Below, one piece after another: positions 7,751 through 15,345 of a stretch of 34,425 nt of DNA; the stretch's first letter is position 1; each line of letters starts with the position of its first letter. The DNA comes from Akkermansiaceae bacterium (GTDB lineage Bacteria > Verrucomicrobiota > Verrucomicrobiia > Verrucomicrobiales > Akkermansiaceae): the NCBI GenBank assembly GCA_947491475.1, contig CANLKN010000037.1, forward strand, positions 1 through 34,425, written 5' to 3'. Below the pieces are notes generated by a model. It saw only the letters and a list, made by a program, of their open reading frames with translations. It was not told where the DNA came from and did no database searches. A program made the translations under genes and the position numbers.

Positions 7751-8719
7751 ATGCGTATGAAGAACGAAACGCACTACGACATCATCGCCGACATCCACGG
7801 CCGCTTTGACAAGCTCACTGCCTTGATGGAACGCTTGGGCTATGCCAAGACCGGCGACAGCTTCGTCCCGCCCGCCGGGCACAAGGCGCTATTCCTCGGC
7901 GACCTGATCGATCCTAAACCCGGCCATGCTGTTCCCCGCGGCGTCCGTTCCACGCTGCGAGCGGTGAAAGCCATGTGCGACCACGGCGACGCGCTTTGCT
8001 TGATGGGCAACCACGAGTTGAATGCGATCTACTTCCACAGCAAGGGACCGGACGGCCGCTGGTTACGTTGCCACGGCGACAAGAACGTCAGGATGCACGA
8101 AGGCACGCTCGCCGATTTTCCAGACCATCTGGACCCCGCGGGTGAATGGCTGGCCGTGTGGCTGCCCTGGATGAAGCGCCTGCCGTTCTTTCTGGAACTT
8201 GGTGGCTTCCGTGCGGTTCACGCCACATGGCACCCGGAAATGATCAACCGCATCGCGGGGCGCGACCTCCTATGCCCTGACTTCTTCTTGGCGGCTTCCA
8301 ACAAGAACACGGAGGAGGGCGAGGCTCTGGAAACGCTACTCAAGGGCGTTGAAGTCGAATTGCCAGATGGCATCAGGTTCACAGATCACACCGGCGCTTC
8401 CCGCGGAAACATCCGTGCCCGCTGGTGGGAACTGCCCGATAGCGGCATCGGCTATGATGGTCTCGTGTTTCCTGCCAACCCGTCGATTCCTGCCGATCCA
8501 GTGAGCAAGGAATCCTTCGCCCAGATCCCTGGGTATGCAATCGATGCGCCGCCCGTGTTCTTCGGCCACTACTTCAAGCCGGCGAACTCTCCCACACATC
8601 CGGAGCGTCATAACGTCGCCTGCCTCGACCACTCTGCGGCCACCGGCGGACCGCTCGTCGCCTACCGCTGGAAAGGCGAAGCCCGCATCAACCCCGAACA
8701 ATACATCACACACTTATGA
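7751..8719 (+). CDS. Calcineurin-like metallophosphoesterase
   Basis: A 322-residue enzyme with the metallophosphoesterase motifs in order: DIHG (14-17), GDLID (50-54), GNHE (86-89), a His in VHATWH, and a C-terminal GHYFKP. These bind two metal ions and cleave phosphate esters. The layout resembles the ApaH/PrpE/PP2A-type branch, so a dinucleotide polyphosphate or phosphoprotein substrate is possible but unproven. Two ATGs (7751 and 7757) could serve; neither has a strong ribosome site. Its stop overlaps the next gene's ATG by 4 bases, and the LysR gene is divergent. Confidence 0.9.
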   Translation: MRMKNETHYDIIADIHGRFDKLTALMERLGYAKTGDSFVPPAGHKALFLGDLIDPKPGHAVPRGVRSTLRAVKAMCDHGDALCLMGNHELNAIYFHSKGPDGRWLRCHGDKNVRMHEGTLADFPDHLDPAGEWLAVWLPWMKRLPFFLELGGFRAVHATWHPEMINRIAGRDLLCPDFFLAASNKNTEEGEALETLLKGVEVELPDGIRFTDHTGASRGNIRARWWELPDSGIGYDGLVFPANPSIPADPVSKESFAQIPGYAIDAPPVFFGHYFKPANSPTHPERHNVACLDHSAATGGPLVAYRWKGEARINPEQYITHL

Positions 8720-9708
8720 AAACCGACCCACAAGCCATCCGCCGCTTCATAGACGAAACTCGCGCATGTGCCATGCAGATAATGGAAAACGGCTCCTACA
8801 TCCAAAAGGAACTGCCCTCCCTAACCATGCCCGATGCGCTGCGCGAGAAACTCAATGCGCTCTGTATGGATCTCATCGGCACCAAGCACGATCTGATACA
8901 TGAAATCTTTGAAATCGACGAGCTCATGTCCGCTTCTCCCGAATCGCCCGCCGTCGCCGGAGGCATCGAGCGGATGCGTCAGTGGATCTTCGAGACGGCT
9001 CAGGCTCTCCAGAACAACATCGAAGAGATTCAAGAGGCAATCCAATCGGGAACGGCGGATTTCCTGCTTCAGATGCTTGTGATGGAGTCTGCCGTCAACA
9101 TCTTGAACTCCATCCCCTCGCCTCCGGACTGCTCAGAAGAACCGGAACCCAAACCAGAGGACGCCGAAGAGAACGACGAGGGGGGAGAGAATGATGATGA
9201 AGAAATCGACGACGACTCCGATCCGAACTGCTATGCCTTCTACTCGGAGGATTTCTATCCGGTCGGGATACTGATCGCTGCCATCCGCCGCTTGATGGCG
9301 CGACCGGACCTCCCGGGCGAATCCATCGATGATCTCAAAGTATTCCTATTCGCCATGGAGCGCCTGCCACTGGTCACACCGGGCGTCCGCATGAGCCTTG
9401 GTCTGCGTCTCGATCAAGGTGGTGAATCGGACTGGATCGAGATCCGCATGGAGGATGGCGAGTTCAGCCTTGGCCGCGGCACGTGGACTGAAGGCGATGC
9501 CGATACGGAAACCGTTTTCGAGGTCAGCTCGGAATACCGGGACGGCGACGCATTCATCGCCACCGGCTTCGCCGAATCCTTCACCGAATGCGCCCGTGAT
9601 GTCTGCCGCGAGGTCGTCATCGAGGACTTCTGCGACGAACCCTTCACCGGCTGGGATCTTGCGCGGGACAAGACACGCTGGGCCTCGCTGCCGTGCTCCT
9701 TCCTTTGA
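8716..9708 (+). CDS. Protein of unknown function with an acidic linker
   Basis: A 330-residue cytoplasmic-looking protein. The first 130 residues are helical (for example ERMRQWIFETAQALQNNIEE) and probably coiled. Residues about 135-170 are an extremely acidic low-complexity linker (EDAEENDEGGENDDEEIDDD). The C-terminal half looks globular and ends in TRWASLPCSFL. I recognise no family and no catalytic motif. It overlaps the metallophosphoesterase gene by ATGA, so the two are translationally coupled and may work together. Confidence 0.8.
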   Translation: MKTDPQAIRRFIDETRACAMQIMENGSYIQKELPSLTMPDALREKLNALCMDLIGTKHDLIHEIFEIDELMSASPESPAVAGGIERMRQWIFETAQALQNNIEEIQEAIQSGTADFLLQMLVMESAVNILNSIPSPPDCSEEPEPKPEDAEENDEGGENDDEEIDDDSDPNCYAFYSEDFYPVGILIAAIRRLMARPDLPGESIDDLKVFLFAMERLPLVTPGVRMSLGLRLDQGGESDWIEIRMEDGEFSLGRGTWTEGDADTETVFEVSSEYRDGDAFIATGFAESFTECARDVCREVVIEDFCDEPFTGWDLARDKTRWASLPCSFL

Positions 9709-9736
9709 AAATCAAACCCCAAACTCATTCTTCAAA

Positions 9737-10069
9737 ATGTCCTTCTACAATCTCTACGTCGGTGATGCTTCCGATCCCAAGTTTAACTGGGAAGGCGGAG
9801 ATTTCAGCTACAACATTCCCAAAATCCTCCTGGATCTGGGAGGAATCGGCCTAACGGGATGCGTGGAAGCCCGAATCCTGCTTGAGAGTGACAAATACGG
9901 CGGGAAAGTTCTCGACTGGGGATCAAGTGGCGCACGGCTGACCAAGGCTCGGATCATCGAGTTCCTCCATGATATCCACAGACCGCTGATCACCGGTTGT
10001 CAGTGGCTTGTGCGAGTCCAGACACTGGAAGAAGACCGGGATTACATCCTCTTTGCCTGCGAGCAGTGA
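9737..10069 (+). CDS. Small protein of unknown function
   Basis: A 110-residue protein beginning MSFYNLYVGDASDPKFNWEG. It has a mixed alpha/beta look, no signal peptide and no membrane segment. The start is set by the first ATG after the preceding stop; the frame is open further upstream inside the previous gene, but that part reads as shadow. It lies 28 bases after the acidic-linker protein gene and is probably the last gene of this three-gene transcript. I do not recognise a family. Confidence 0.75.
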   Translation: MSFYNLYVGDASDPKFNWEGGDFSYNIPKILLDLGGIGLTGCVEARILLESDKYGGKVLDWGSSGARLTKARIIEFLHDIHRPLITGCQWLVRVQTLEEDRDYILFACEQ

Positions 10070-10093
10070 TTGTGCCGCGCGTTTGGCGACGCG

Positions 10094-10122
10094 TTGACAA
10101 ATAGGGTAGTCTATTTCATAAT
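10094..10122 (+). promoter_or_regulatory. Sigma-70-like promoter in an intergenic region
   Basis: TTGACA (10094-10099) is followed by a 17-base spacer and CATAAT (10117-10122): a perfect -35, a good -10 and ideal spacing. Transcription would start near 10129, in a region with no + strand gene, and meet a terminator-like hairpin about 70 bases later. Confidence 0.6.
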
Positions 10123-10127
10123 CATCT

Positions 10128-10199
10128 GGCGCTCAGGAAACGCCGGATCGCCCCCGTCTTCGGATGGAAACGCGCCAATGGCATCCTGGGCGTCTTTTT
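10128..10199 (+). ncRNA. Candidate small RNA of about 70 nt
   Basis: The span runs from the predicted start of the promoter at 10094-10122 to the T-run at 10195-10199. The transcript would have a short 5' hairpin (GGCG 10128-10131 with CGCC 10141-10144) and a 3' terminator-like hairpin. There is no plausible start codon with a ribosome site followed by a frame of useful length. It is not a known RNA family that I recognise. The evidence is arrangement only: promoter, hairpin, terminator. Confidence 0.35.
10170..10199 (+). terminator. Rho-independent terminator-like hairpin
   Basis: ACGC-G-CC (10170-10176) pairs with GGGCGT (10188-10193), leaving one bulged G and an 11-base loop. CTTTTT follows (10194-10199). 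The stem is short, but GC-rich and immediately followed by the T-run. Confidence 0.45.
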
Positions 10200-10236
10200 C
10201 GCATAGTGACCTACTTGTCAGGCGAACTCTCTCGAC

Positions 10237-10386
10237 TCAGTTGACTGTCGCTGCAAGCTGTGGCAGCTTCATCTCGCGTTCCGGAACGAAGTAGCTCCCA
10301 TTCTCCTTGGAGATGGGCACGCGCTGGAGTGTCCGGGGCGTCTCATCTAGAGATGCGCCACGTCTTTTCCCGGCTTTGTTTTCCGG
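10237..10386 (-). pseudogene. Fragment of an unidentified protein (C-terminal piece)
   Basis: A 49-codon open stretch follows a TGA with no start codon of its own and reads like genuine protein: TPRTLQRVPISKENGSYFVP, then EREMKLPQLAATVN and stop. In another frame just upstream, an ATG near 10414 starts a 23-residue peptide (MTKCPPLNL...), so this may be a small gene broken by a frameshift. No family recognised. It could be chance. Confidence 0.3.
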
Positions 10387-10418
10387 TCAGGTTGAGTGGA
10401 GGACATTTCGTCATTTTT

Positions 10419-10754
10419 TTACCGCTCAATCTCAACTTTTAAAGGCCGCTCGTAGAAGAGACCATTGAGTGTTTCGCCTCCTGTTCTTACCCGGGCTTCG
10501 ATTTCGTTGACAACATTCACGTCCAGAGTGCCCGTCTTGTAAGGAATATTTGCATCTACCTGAATGGTGGCATGAGATGGTCCCAGCGTGACTATTGGGG
10601 CATTACGCATTTTCTCGAATGCAGCTTCATTCTGACCTGATTTCATCATCCGCTCGATATCAGAATATCGCAATGGTCGCATGCGGTGGAGTTGCCAAGC
10701 GATCAGAAGTAGGGCGATACAAGCTACTGTTGCTACGATTTGAAGGTATTTCAT
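10419..10754 (-). CDS. Small membrane-anchored protein of unknown function
   Basis: A 111-residue protein with one N-terminal transmembrane helix (about residues 5-22, IVATVACIALLLIAWQL) followed by a soluble domain of about 80 residues (HATIQVDANIPYKTGTLDVN) that should face the periplasm. No family recognised. It starts 29 bases after the stop of the delta-60 repeat gene and is probably co-transcribed with it. Confidence 0.65.
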   Translation of the reverse strand: MKYLQIVATVACIALLLIAWQLHRMRPLRYSDIERMMKSGQNEAAFEKMRNAPIVTLGPSHATIQVDANIPYKTGTLDVNVVNEIEARVRTGGETLNGLFYERPLKVEIER

Positions 10755-10783
10755 GGCGCTATCTTTCCAGCTTTATTGGGAGA

Positions 10784-12868
10784 TCAGGGGCCGGTCTGTT
10801 CTTCCACACGCAAGAATCTCTTCTCTCTATTTCGCGTGGAGTAGAAGCGAGTGATTGTTCCGCCATTGCCGGCAATTCCACTTTCCACCGGCCCCCAAGA
10901 TTCCATGTCCGGCGAGTCCTCGATGCGGTAGGTTTTTCCAAGAGCCGAAGGAAACGAGAACTCGATTGCCGTTCTTGCCTCGGCCACCAACGCCGGCTTG
11001 TCGAGTGGATCGGTGGGAGACTTGCCGGTCTGCACCTCGTAGCCATCGAGGAAGCCGTCGCCGTCGGTGTCAGGATTGAGGGGCAAAGCTCCACGCACGA
11101 TTTCCTGGCCGTCGATCAATCCATCCCCATCGCTGTCTTGATTCCGGATACCGGTTCCCATGGCCAGTTCGTCAGGGTCTTTAAGACCGTCTCCATCGGT
11201 GTCATCGGATGCGGGATTCGAGTTGTGGACGTGGATCTCAGTGTAATCGTGCAGCCCATCGCCGTCGGAATCCGTGGAGAAATCACTCGTCCCGTAGAAT
11301 TTCTCCTGTTCCTGATTCAGTCTATCGCCATCGATGTCCTCGCTGAGATCATCCAGTATCGTGATGGTGATGATTTTCTCGAATATGCTCTCGCCTGAAT
11401 CGACAACCCGCACGCGAATGCTACGCGTCTCACCAGACTCAAAATCAAGGACGCTGGCGCTGATAATCTGATTGCCCGTGATGCTGAATGCGGCGTTGTC
11501 CGTGTCGCCTTCACCAGGGACGAGGGAATATTCAAAGGTGTCGTCGAGATCGAGATCCGTCGTCGTCAGTGAGGCGACTGGTGTCCCCGCTGGCAGGTTC
11601 TCAGCGATCTCAGCAGTAAGAGCGGAGATGTCTGTGGGGGGATTGCCATCGGCCAGAACTCTGGCGATTGCGAAATACCCGAGACCCGACTGGCCACCAA
11701 CCAAAATGCTCCCGTTGCCCTGGCAAACAATCGCCTTGGGTTGCCATACCTCGGGTTGCGGCATGATTCCTCCATTTGCGAATGTCGGATCGAGCGTTTG
11801 ATCCGGATTGTATCGGCAGATGAAATCGCCGCCGATTACGGCCAGCTTTCCGTTCGGCTGGAATGCCATTTTTGCTCCATTCCCGCCTGGGGTGATTGGG
11901 CCAACCGTCATGCCCGCTCCGCCTCGCAGAACCAGCTCGTAAGCGGTATTGTTGTAGCGTGTGCCTGATGTCCAGACTCCACCTTCGGAATCCACGGTTA
12001 CGCATTCAGCATAACCGCCATTGGTCCCGCCGACGTCGATGAGGCTGTCACTCTCGATGTTGCCGTTGACGCCATATCTCCCTACCCAATGCTGTTTCGG
12101 ACCGCCGAAGAAATCGTAGCCACCGGCCACGAGAAACTTCCCGTCGGGATACACATACAACGACCTTGGGGTGCGATTTGCGGCGTGTTTTTTGCCGAAA
12201 CTTGGATCCAACACTCCGTTTTCATCCAGTCGGGCGAGTGCAGAATAATTTGGCCAATTTCCGTCCGACGAGACACCGGCAACGAGGATTTTTCCGGATG
12301 GTTGGATGCCGACCGCGTAGGCTACTTCTGTTGCATTGGTAGTTCGACGGTCAAGCAATGTGACTCCGTTTTGCCCGAAGGTTTCATCGAGGCTCCCGTT
12401 AGGATTCAATCTCGCGACTCTTATTCTGCTACTGCCACCTGCAATCACAATCTTACCATCCGTCTGCAACGCTAGACAACGAGCCGCACCAACAAGAATA
12501 TTAGAAGCCATCTTCCCTCCTTGAGCGAAAGCGGAGTCAAGCGAACCATCCGGATTGAATCGTGCAACTGCGGATTCAGCTATTTGAGCCAGATTCGGTG
12601 CTGTGCTTCCAACGGCGACGATCTTGCCGTCGGGTTGAAGCAGCATATCTAAAATCCGGTCGTGCCTCTGTCCTTGTTCGCTGCTGTAATCGATTCTTGC
12701 GATTGCCACGCCGTTCGTCCCGAAATTCGGGTCCAAATCTCCCGGTGCTGCCATGACACCGGCAGTGAAGCCGGCAAGGCAAATTCCCAAGGCGAGAAGC
12801 AGCGTGTTTGATCCAAGGGCGAGGCGGCCACTTGTCGCGGCCCGCGTGGGGGATTTCGGTGTTTTCAT
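10784..12868 (-). CDS. Secreted delta-60 repeat protein with cadherin-like and calcium-binding TSP3-type repeats
   Basis: A 694-residue exported protein. A long signal peptide precedes GDLDPNFGTNG. About eight delta-60 repeats of roughly 50 residues follow (residues 42-450; hallmarks QPDGKIVAVG, RLNPNGSLDETFGQNG), which probably form a beta-propeller. Next is a cadherin-like domain (about 455-560, PPTDISALTAEIAENLPAGT), then thrombospondin type 3-like calcium repeats (DTDGDGLKDPDEL, DSDGDGLIDGQEI, DTDGDGFLDGYEV). The C-terminal domain (TYRIEDSPDMESWGPVESGI ... KRFLRVEE) is common in large exported verrucomicrobial proteins. An upstream in-frame ATG (12988) would add 40 basic residues; ATG 12868 fits the signal peptide. 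The leader is the long palindrome at 12916-13077. Role: probably a cell-surface protein. Confidence 0.9.
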   Translation of the reverse strand: MKTPKSPTRAATSGRLALGSNTLLLALGICLAGFTAGVMAAPGDLDPNFGTNGVAIARIDYSSEQGQRHDRILDMLLQPDGKIVAVGSTAPNLAQIAESAVARFNPDGSLDSAFAQGGKMASNILVGAARCLALQTDGKIVIAGGSSRIRVARLNPNGSLDETFGQNGVTLLDRRTTNATEVAYAVGIQPSGKILVAGVSSDGNWPNYSALARLDENGVLDPSFGKKHAANRTPRSLYVYPDGKFLVAGGYDFFGGPKQHWVGRYGVNGNIESDSLIDVGGTNGGYAECVTVDSEGGVWTSGTRYNNTAYELVLRGGAGMTVGPITPGGNGAKMAFQPNGKLAVIGGDFICRYNPDQTLDPTFANGGIMPQPEVWQPKAIVCQGNGSILVGGQSGLGYFAIARVLADGNPPTDISALTAEIAENLPAGTPVASLTTTDLDLDDTFEYSLVPGEGDTDNAAFSITGNQIISASVLDFESGETRSIRVRVVDSGESIFEKIITITILDDLSEDIDGDRLNQEQEKFYGTSDFSTDSDGDGLHDYTEIHVHNSNPASDDTDGDGLKDPDELAMGTGIRNQDSDGDGLIDGQEIVRGALPLNPDTDGDGFLDGYEVQTGKSPTDPLDKPALVAEARTAIEFSFPSALGKTYRIEDSPDMESWGPVESGIAGNGGTITRFYSTRNREKRFLRVEEQTGP

Positions 12869-12915
12869 CGGTTGTGCAGGTTGGAAACAAACCAGCCACC
12901 ATGGTTTCCCAAGGT

Positions 12916-13077
12916 GGCCGGGGTGTTTACAAGCCGCGTGAAGACGACCGCGACGACCTTTAGCCACCCCGAGGGGCAGCCTGAACATGCGCCGCCGCCA
13001 CCCCGACCTTTCGGTCTGATGGCGGCGTTGATTCGGTCAACGCCTTCCGCTTCACGCAGGGTTGTAAAGCCCCGGCC
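12916..13077 (-). repeat. Long nested palindrome, candidate structured RNA leader or palindromic element
   Basis: The outer arms 12916-12943 and 13050-13077 pair in three blocks: GGCCGGGG with CCCCGGCC, TTTACAA with TTGTAAA, and GCGTGAAG with CTTCACGC. Inside are further perfect hairpins: GGCGTTGA/TCAACGCC (13023-13043), CGCCGCCA/TGGCGGCG (about 12993-13026) capping GACC-TTTC-GGTC, and CCCC-GA-GGGG (about 12967-12976). The first two share a few bases, so they may compete. The left end is 48 bases before the delta-60 gene start, so on the minus strand it would be a 5' leader. It matches no riboswitch class I know. A palindromic mobile repeat is the main alternative. Confidence 0.65.
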
Positions 13078-13193
13078 GGATCTCTCCGGACGACAATATT
13101 GGACTCCATTCGCTAATATCCGACAAGAAAATAGTTCGGACTGAAACGACTCATTTCTTGCCCCACCTGCTGGCAGATGCTAGATATACAATC

Positions 13194-13745
13194 ATGCAAA
13201 CGCTCGCGCTTTCCGTTCTGGGTATCCTGCTGGTTTCGTGCAACTCAAAGAAATCGCCCCAAGTAGGAAATTGGGGAGAACCGACCGCTGAGCCCGTGGA
13301 TGTTGCCGCGCAAACTGCCGAGGAAAAGTCTTGGCTGGGACTCGACTTGCAAGGTGCTGTGCAAGTCGATCATAAGCCATTGGTTGTTCCATTGCCTGAA
13401 TTGCCTATGGTGCCGGTTGTCATCAAGCAGCAGGATTATCACGTCACACAGGTAGTGACAACCCGCGTGGAACCCATTCAGGTTCAGCCTGCGGTAAAAC
13501 CTTACGACAGCAACGCATGGAAGCGTGACTTGGCCTGCAGACAGGAAGCAATCCGGACAAGAATCGAGGCCGAATACCAAGAAAAATGGAGACAGTAAGA
13601 CGCGGAACAAGCACGAGTTCGTGAACAAGCGCTTCGCCACCGTCAGCAGATGCAAGAGTTGCAAGCGATCCGTGATGAAATCGAGTGGCAGAACGACGAG
13701 CTTGAGCGCATCCGCTGGGAAGTAAATTCCCGGAGACTCCGCTGA
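13194..13745 (+). pseudogene. Lipoprotein with coiled-coil tail, interrupted by an in-frame TAA
   Basis: ATG 13194 starts a signal peptide ending in the lipobox LVSC (Cys at residue 15). A 135-residue reading ends at TAA 13596-13598 in the middle of a charged helix (EYQEKWRQ, stop). The same frame stays open for 48 more codons and continues the same charged Gln/Glu/Arg-rich helix (REQALRHRQQMQELQAIRDE) to TGA 13743-13745. A single CAA-to-TAA change would explain this, so the full gene was probably 183 codons long. Either it is a recent nonsense mutation giving a truncated lipoprotein, the stop is read through, or there is a sequencing error. No family recognised. Confidence 0.65.
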
Positions 13746-14324
13746 AGGAGGGCAAGGCCGGCATAGTGAAAGAATCACACCAGACAGGGTCAACAAATGT
13801 CAGCATTTGTCTGGGCGCATTCAAATTGGCCGAATGTTCGGTTTTGCTAGGTTTTTTCGCTCATGGCTCTTGCAGCCAAAGCACGCGGTGGCCATCAAGT
13901 TTCGGTGCATGGCTTGATTGGTCACTGATCGTGCTTTGCCAAGCGCTACGGACGGCGGTGATCCCACACGTTCCGCCAAATATGACGGTGATGGAGACGG
14001 AGTCCAGCTACTGCTCAATACCCCCAGCTCTCGTGCCGCACGGGCAGGCGGTTGAGGGTTTGCTGGTGGGAACGCCATTTCGGGTGGTGCTGGTCCATCA
14101 AGGCAACGAAACGGGCATTGTGGGTGTAGTAGTGACAGGATGCGTTGCGATTCATGGTGTGAAGCTTTAATAAGGGAAGCGGCTATTAAAGGAAAGTGAG
14201 CTTTTGTTTAATAAGCCCCCATTTTCGCCATGTGCCCGGCGACCTTGGCGGCGAGTTGGTCCACCTCTCAGCAGGCAAATAGGTTTTTTCTCACTCCTCT
14301 GCAATTCGCAGCAGGACGAGAATT
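13746..14324. other. Decayed region with gene fragments
   Basis: No intact gene is visible. Besides the metallopeptidase tail at 14015-14155, the minus strand at 14208-14267 reads EVDQLAAKVAGHMAKMGAY and then stops, directly after an upstream TGA. That phrase looks like the C-terminal helix of a restriction-modification subunit, but it is too short to assign. The frame on the + strand at 13766-14170 has no domain and poor codon use, so I do not treat it as a gene. Confidence 0.45.
14015..14155 (-). pseudogene. C-terminal fragment of a YgjP-like (M48/DUF45) metallopeptidase
   Basis: A 46-residue reading, MNRNASCHYYTHNARF, then VALMDQHHPKWRSHQQTLN and RLPVRHESWGY. It matches the conserved end of YgjP-like zinc metallopeptidases, in which a His, an aromatic and WR follow the HExxH helix and the chain ends LNxLPVxHExW. 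The zinc-binding HExxH segment and everything upstream are missing, and the frame is closed by TAG just before the ATG, so this cannot be an active enzyme. Genes of this family are frequent companions of type I restriction operons, which fits the nearby hsdM only loosely (12 kb away). Confidence 0.6.
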
Positions 14325-14991
14325 TTACATTTCTTGGGGCTTCTGGCGCACGGCTATGTAGGATTTGGGAATGAGCCAAAGCATCTTTTCCACGATGATC
14401 GTGCAGTCAGGGAACAACAGTTTCATTTCACGATAACTGAGAAGTCGGGTCGTGCTGACCATGAATTCGACATGTTCCGGGGGTGGTTTTGACAACCAGC
14501 CCCAGGGAGTAAGCGGACGAATGATCTTCCGCTGGATGCTCCGCGGAAGCCAGTGGAGGAAGGGTGCCATGTAATGCGGTTCGATGGGGCATTCCCAAGC
14601 CGGGGTCTGGCACCAGAGCTTTTTCCCGACCCGCCTCATCTCACGGGCGAAAAGCTGCTGTTCCTCCCAACTGCCAACATGCTCGATCACGCTGTTTGAA
14701 TAGGCGATGTCGTAAGACTGGTCGGCCGAAGGAAGATTCCGGCCGTCGCCAACAAGCACTGTGATCCGATGATCTGGAAAAGTGGTTGTGTCGTATTCAT
14801 GTTTCCTGATGTCAACGATATCGATGGATTCCAATAATGGAGGGTGGGAAATCCAAGTCGCAAGGCCTCCTCCCGCATCAATCAATTTTTCATCGATCCG
14901 CGGGGTCAATGTTTTTTTTGAACAATTCAAAACGACGGGCCCGCCAGATTTTGAAAATCCGAAGATAGATGCTGCCTTGGGTGAGAGGCAT
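14325..14991 (-). pseudogene. SAM-dependent methyltransferase gene with a frameshift at an A8 run
   Basis: The body (from 14930 leftward) is a class I methyltransferase: motif I KLIDAGGGLATW, then IDIVDIRKHEYD, a GDGRNLP acidic loop, DIAYSNSVIEHVG (motif IV region) and WCQTPAWECPIEPH. That frame has only a TTG start and lacks the usual N-terminal helix. In another frame, ATG 14991 opens MPLTQGSIYLRIFKIWRARR followed by FELFKK, a normal N-terminus for this type, ending at a stop just past eight A residues (T8 on the + strand, 14912-14919). Removing one A joins the two into a continuous 221-residue protein. So it is either a frameshifted gene, one rescued by slippage on A8, or a sequencing error. 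The substrate is unknown. Confidence 0.75.
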
Positions 14992-15345
14992 TACTTTGGG
15001 CTGGATTTAGCTGCTGGGAGTTTGCTTTATGCGGAGGCTCCTGAAAGAGCGACTGGAAAGGATAGGAGGCCGGGAAAAGGGGATGGAAGAGGTGTTTCGT
15101 TAGGGGTAATCCCCAGTTCACGCCAACAATTGGCCAACTCGGGAGAGTTTGGAGCGCTTGTCATCGTATGTGATTTTAATTCTCCGGGCCGCTTTGACAA
15201 GGTTTCTTTCGGCACCAGACATGGCTCTGACGCGCGAAAATGGCCCCTTGCGCGGTTTGCCTTTTCCCGCTTCAATGGCCAAACGCGTTTCGTCCGCCGA
15301 ATCAGGCGCATCATTTTTCAGTTCACCCCATACCCACAACCCACC
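14992..15345. other. Gene-poor interval between divergent genes
   Basis: About 350 bases between the methyltransferase start and the LOG-family gene. Both strands have short open frames without recognisable domains or good starts, so I call no gene. It should contain the promoters of both flanking genes, but I see no convincing -35/-10 pair. Confidence 0.4.

Noticed and set aside
12916-13077. Integron attC site or a known riboswitch
   Set aside because: The R'/R'' core sites (GTTRRRY/RYYYAAC) are not in place, there is no integrase nearby, and the conserved cores of cyclic-di-GMP or cobalamin riboswitches are missing.
13766-14170. 134-codon frame on the + strand
   Set aside because: No domain, odd codon use, and it runs over a minus-strand metallopeptidase fragment that is recognisable.
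15027-15314. 95-codon frame on the minus strand upstream of the methyltransferase
   Set aside because: No recognisable domain, no good start, and no link to neighbours; left as intergenic.
14782-15345. Upstream extension of the LOG-family protein
   Set aside because: The frame is open for 188 more codons, but this part is antisense to the methyltransferase gene and lacks homology. ATG 15346 fits the family.
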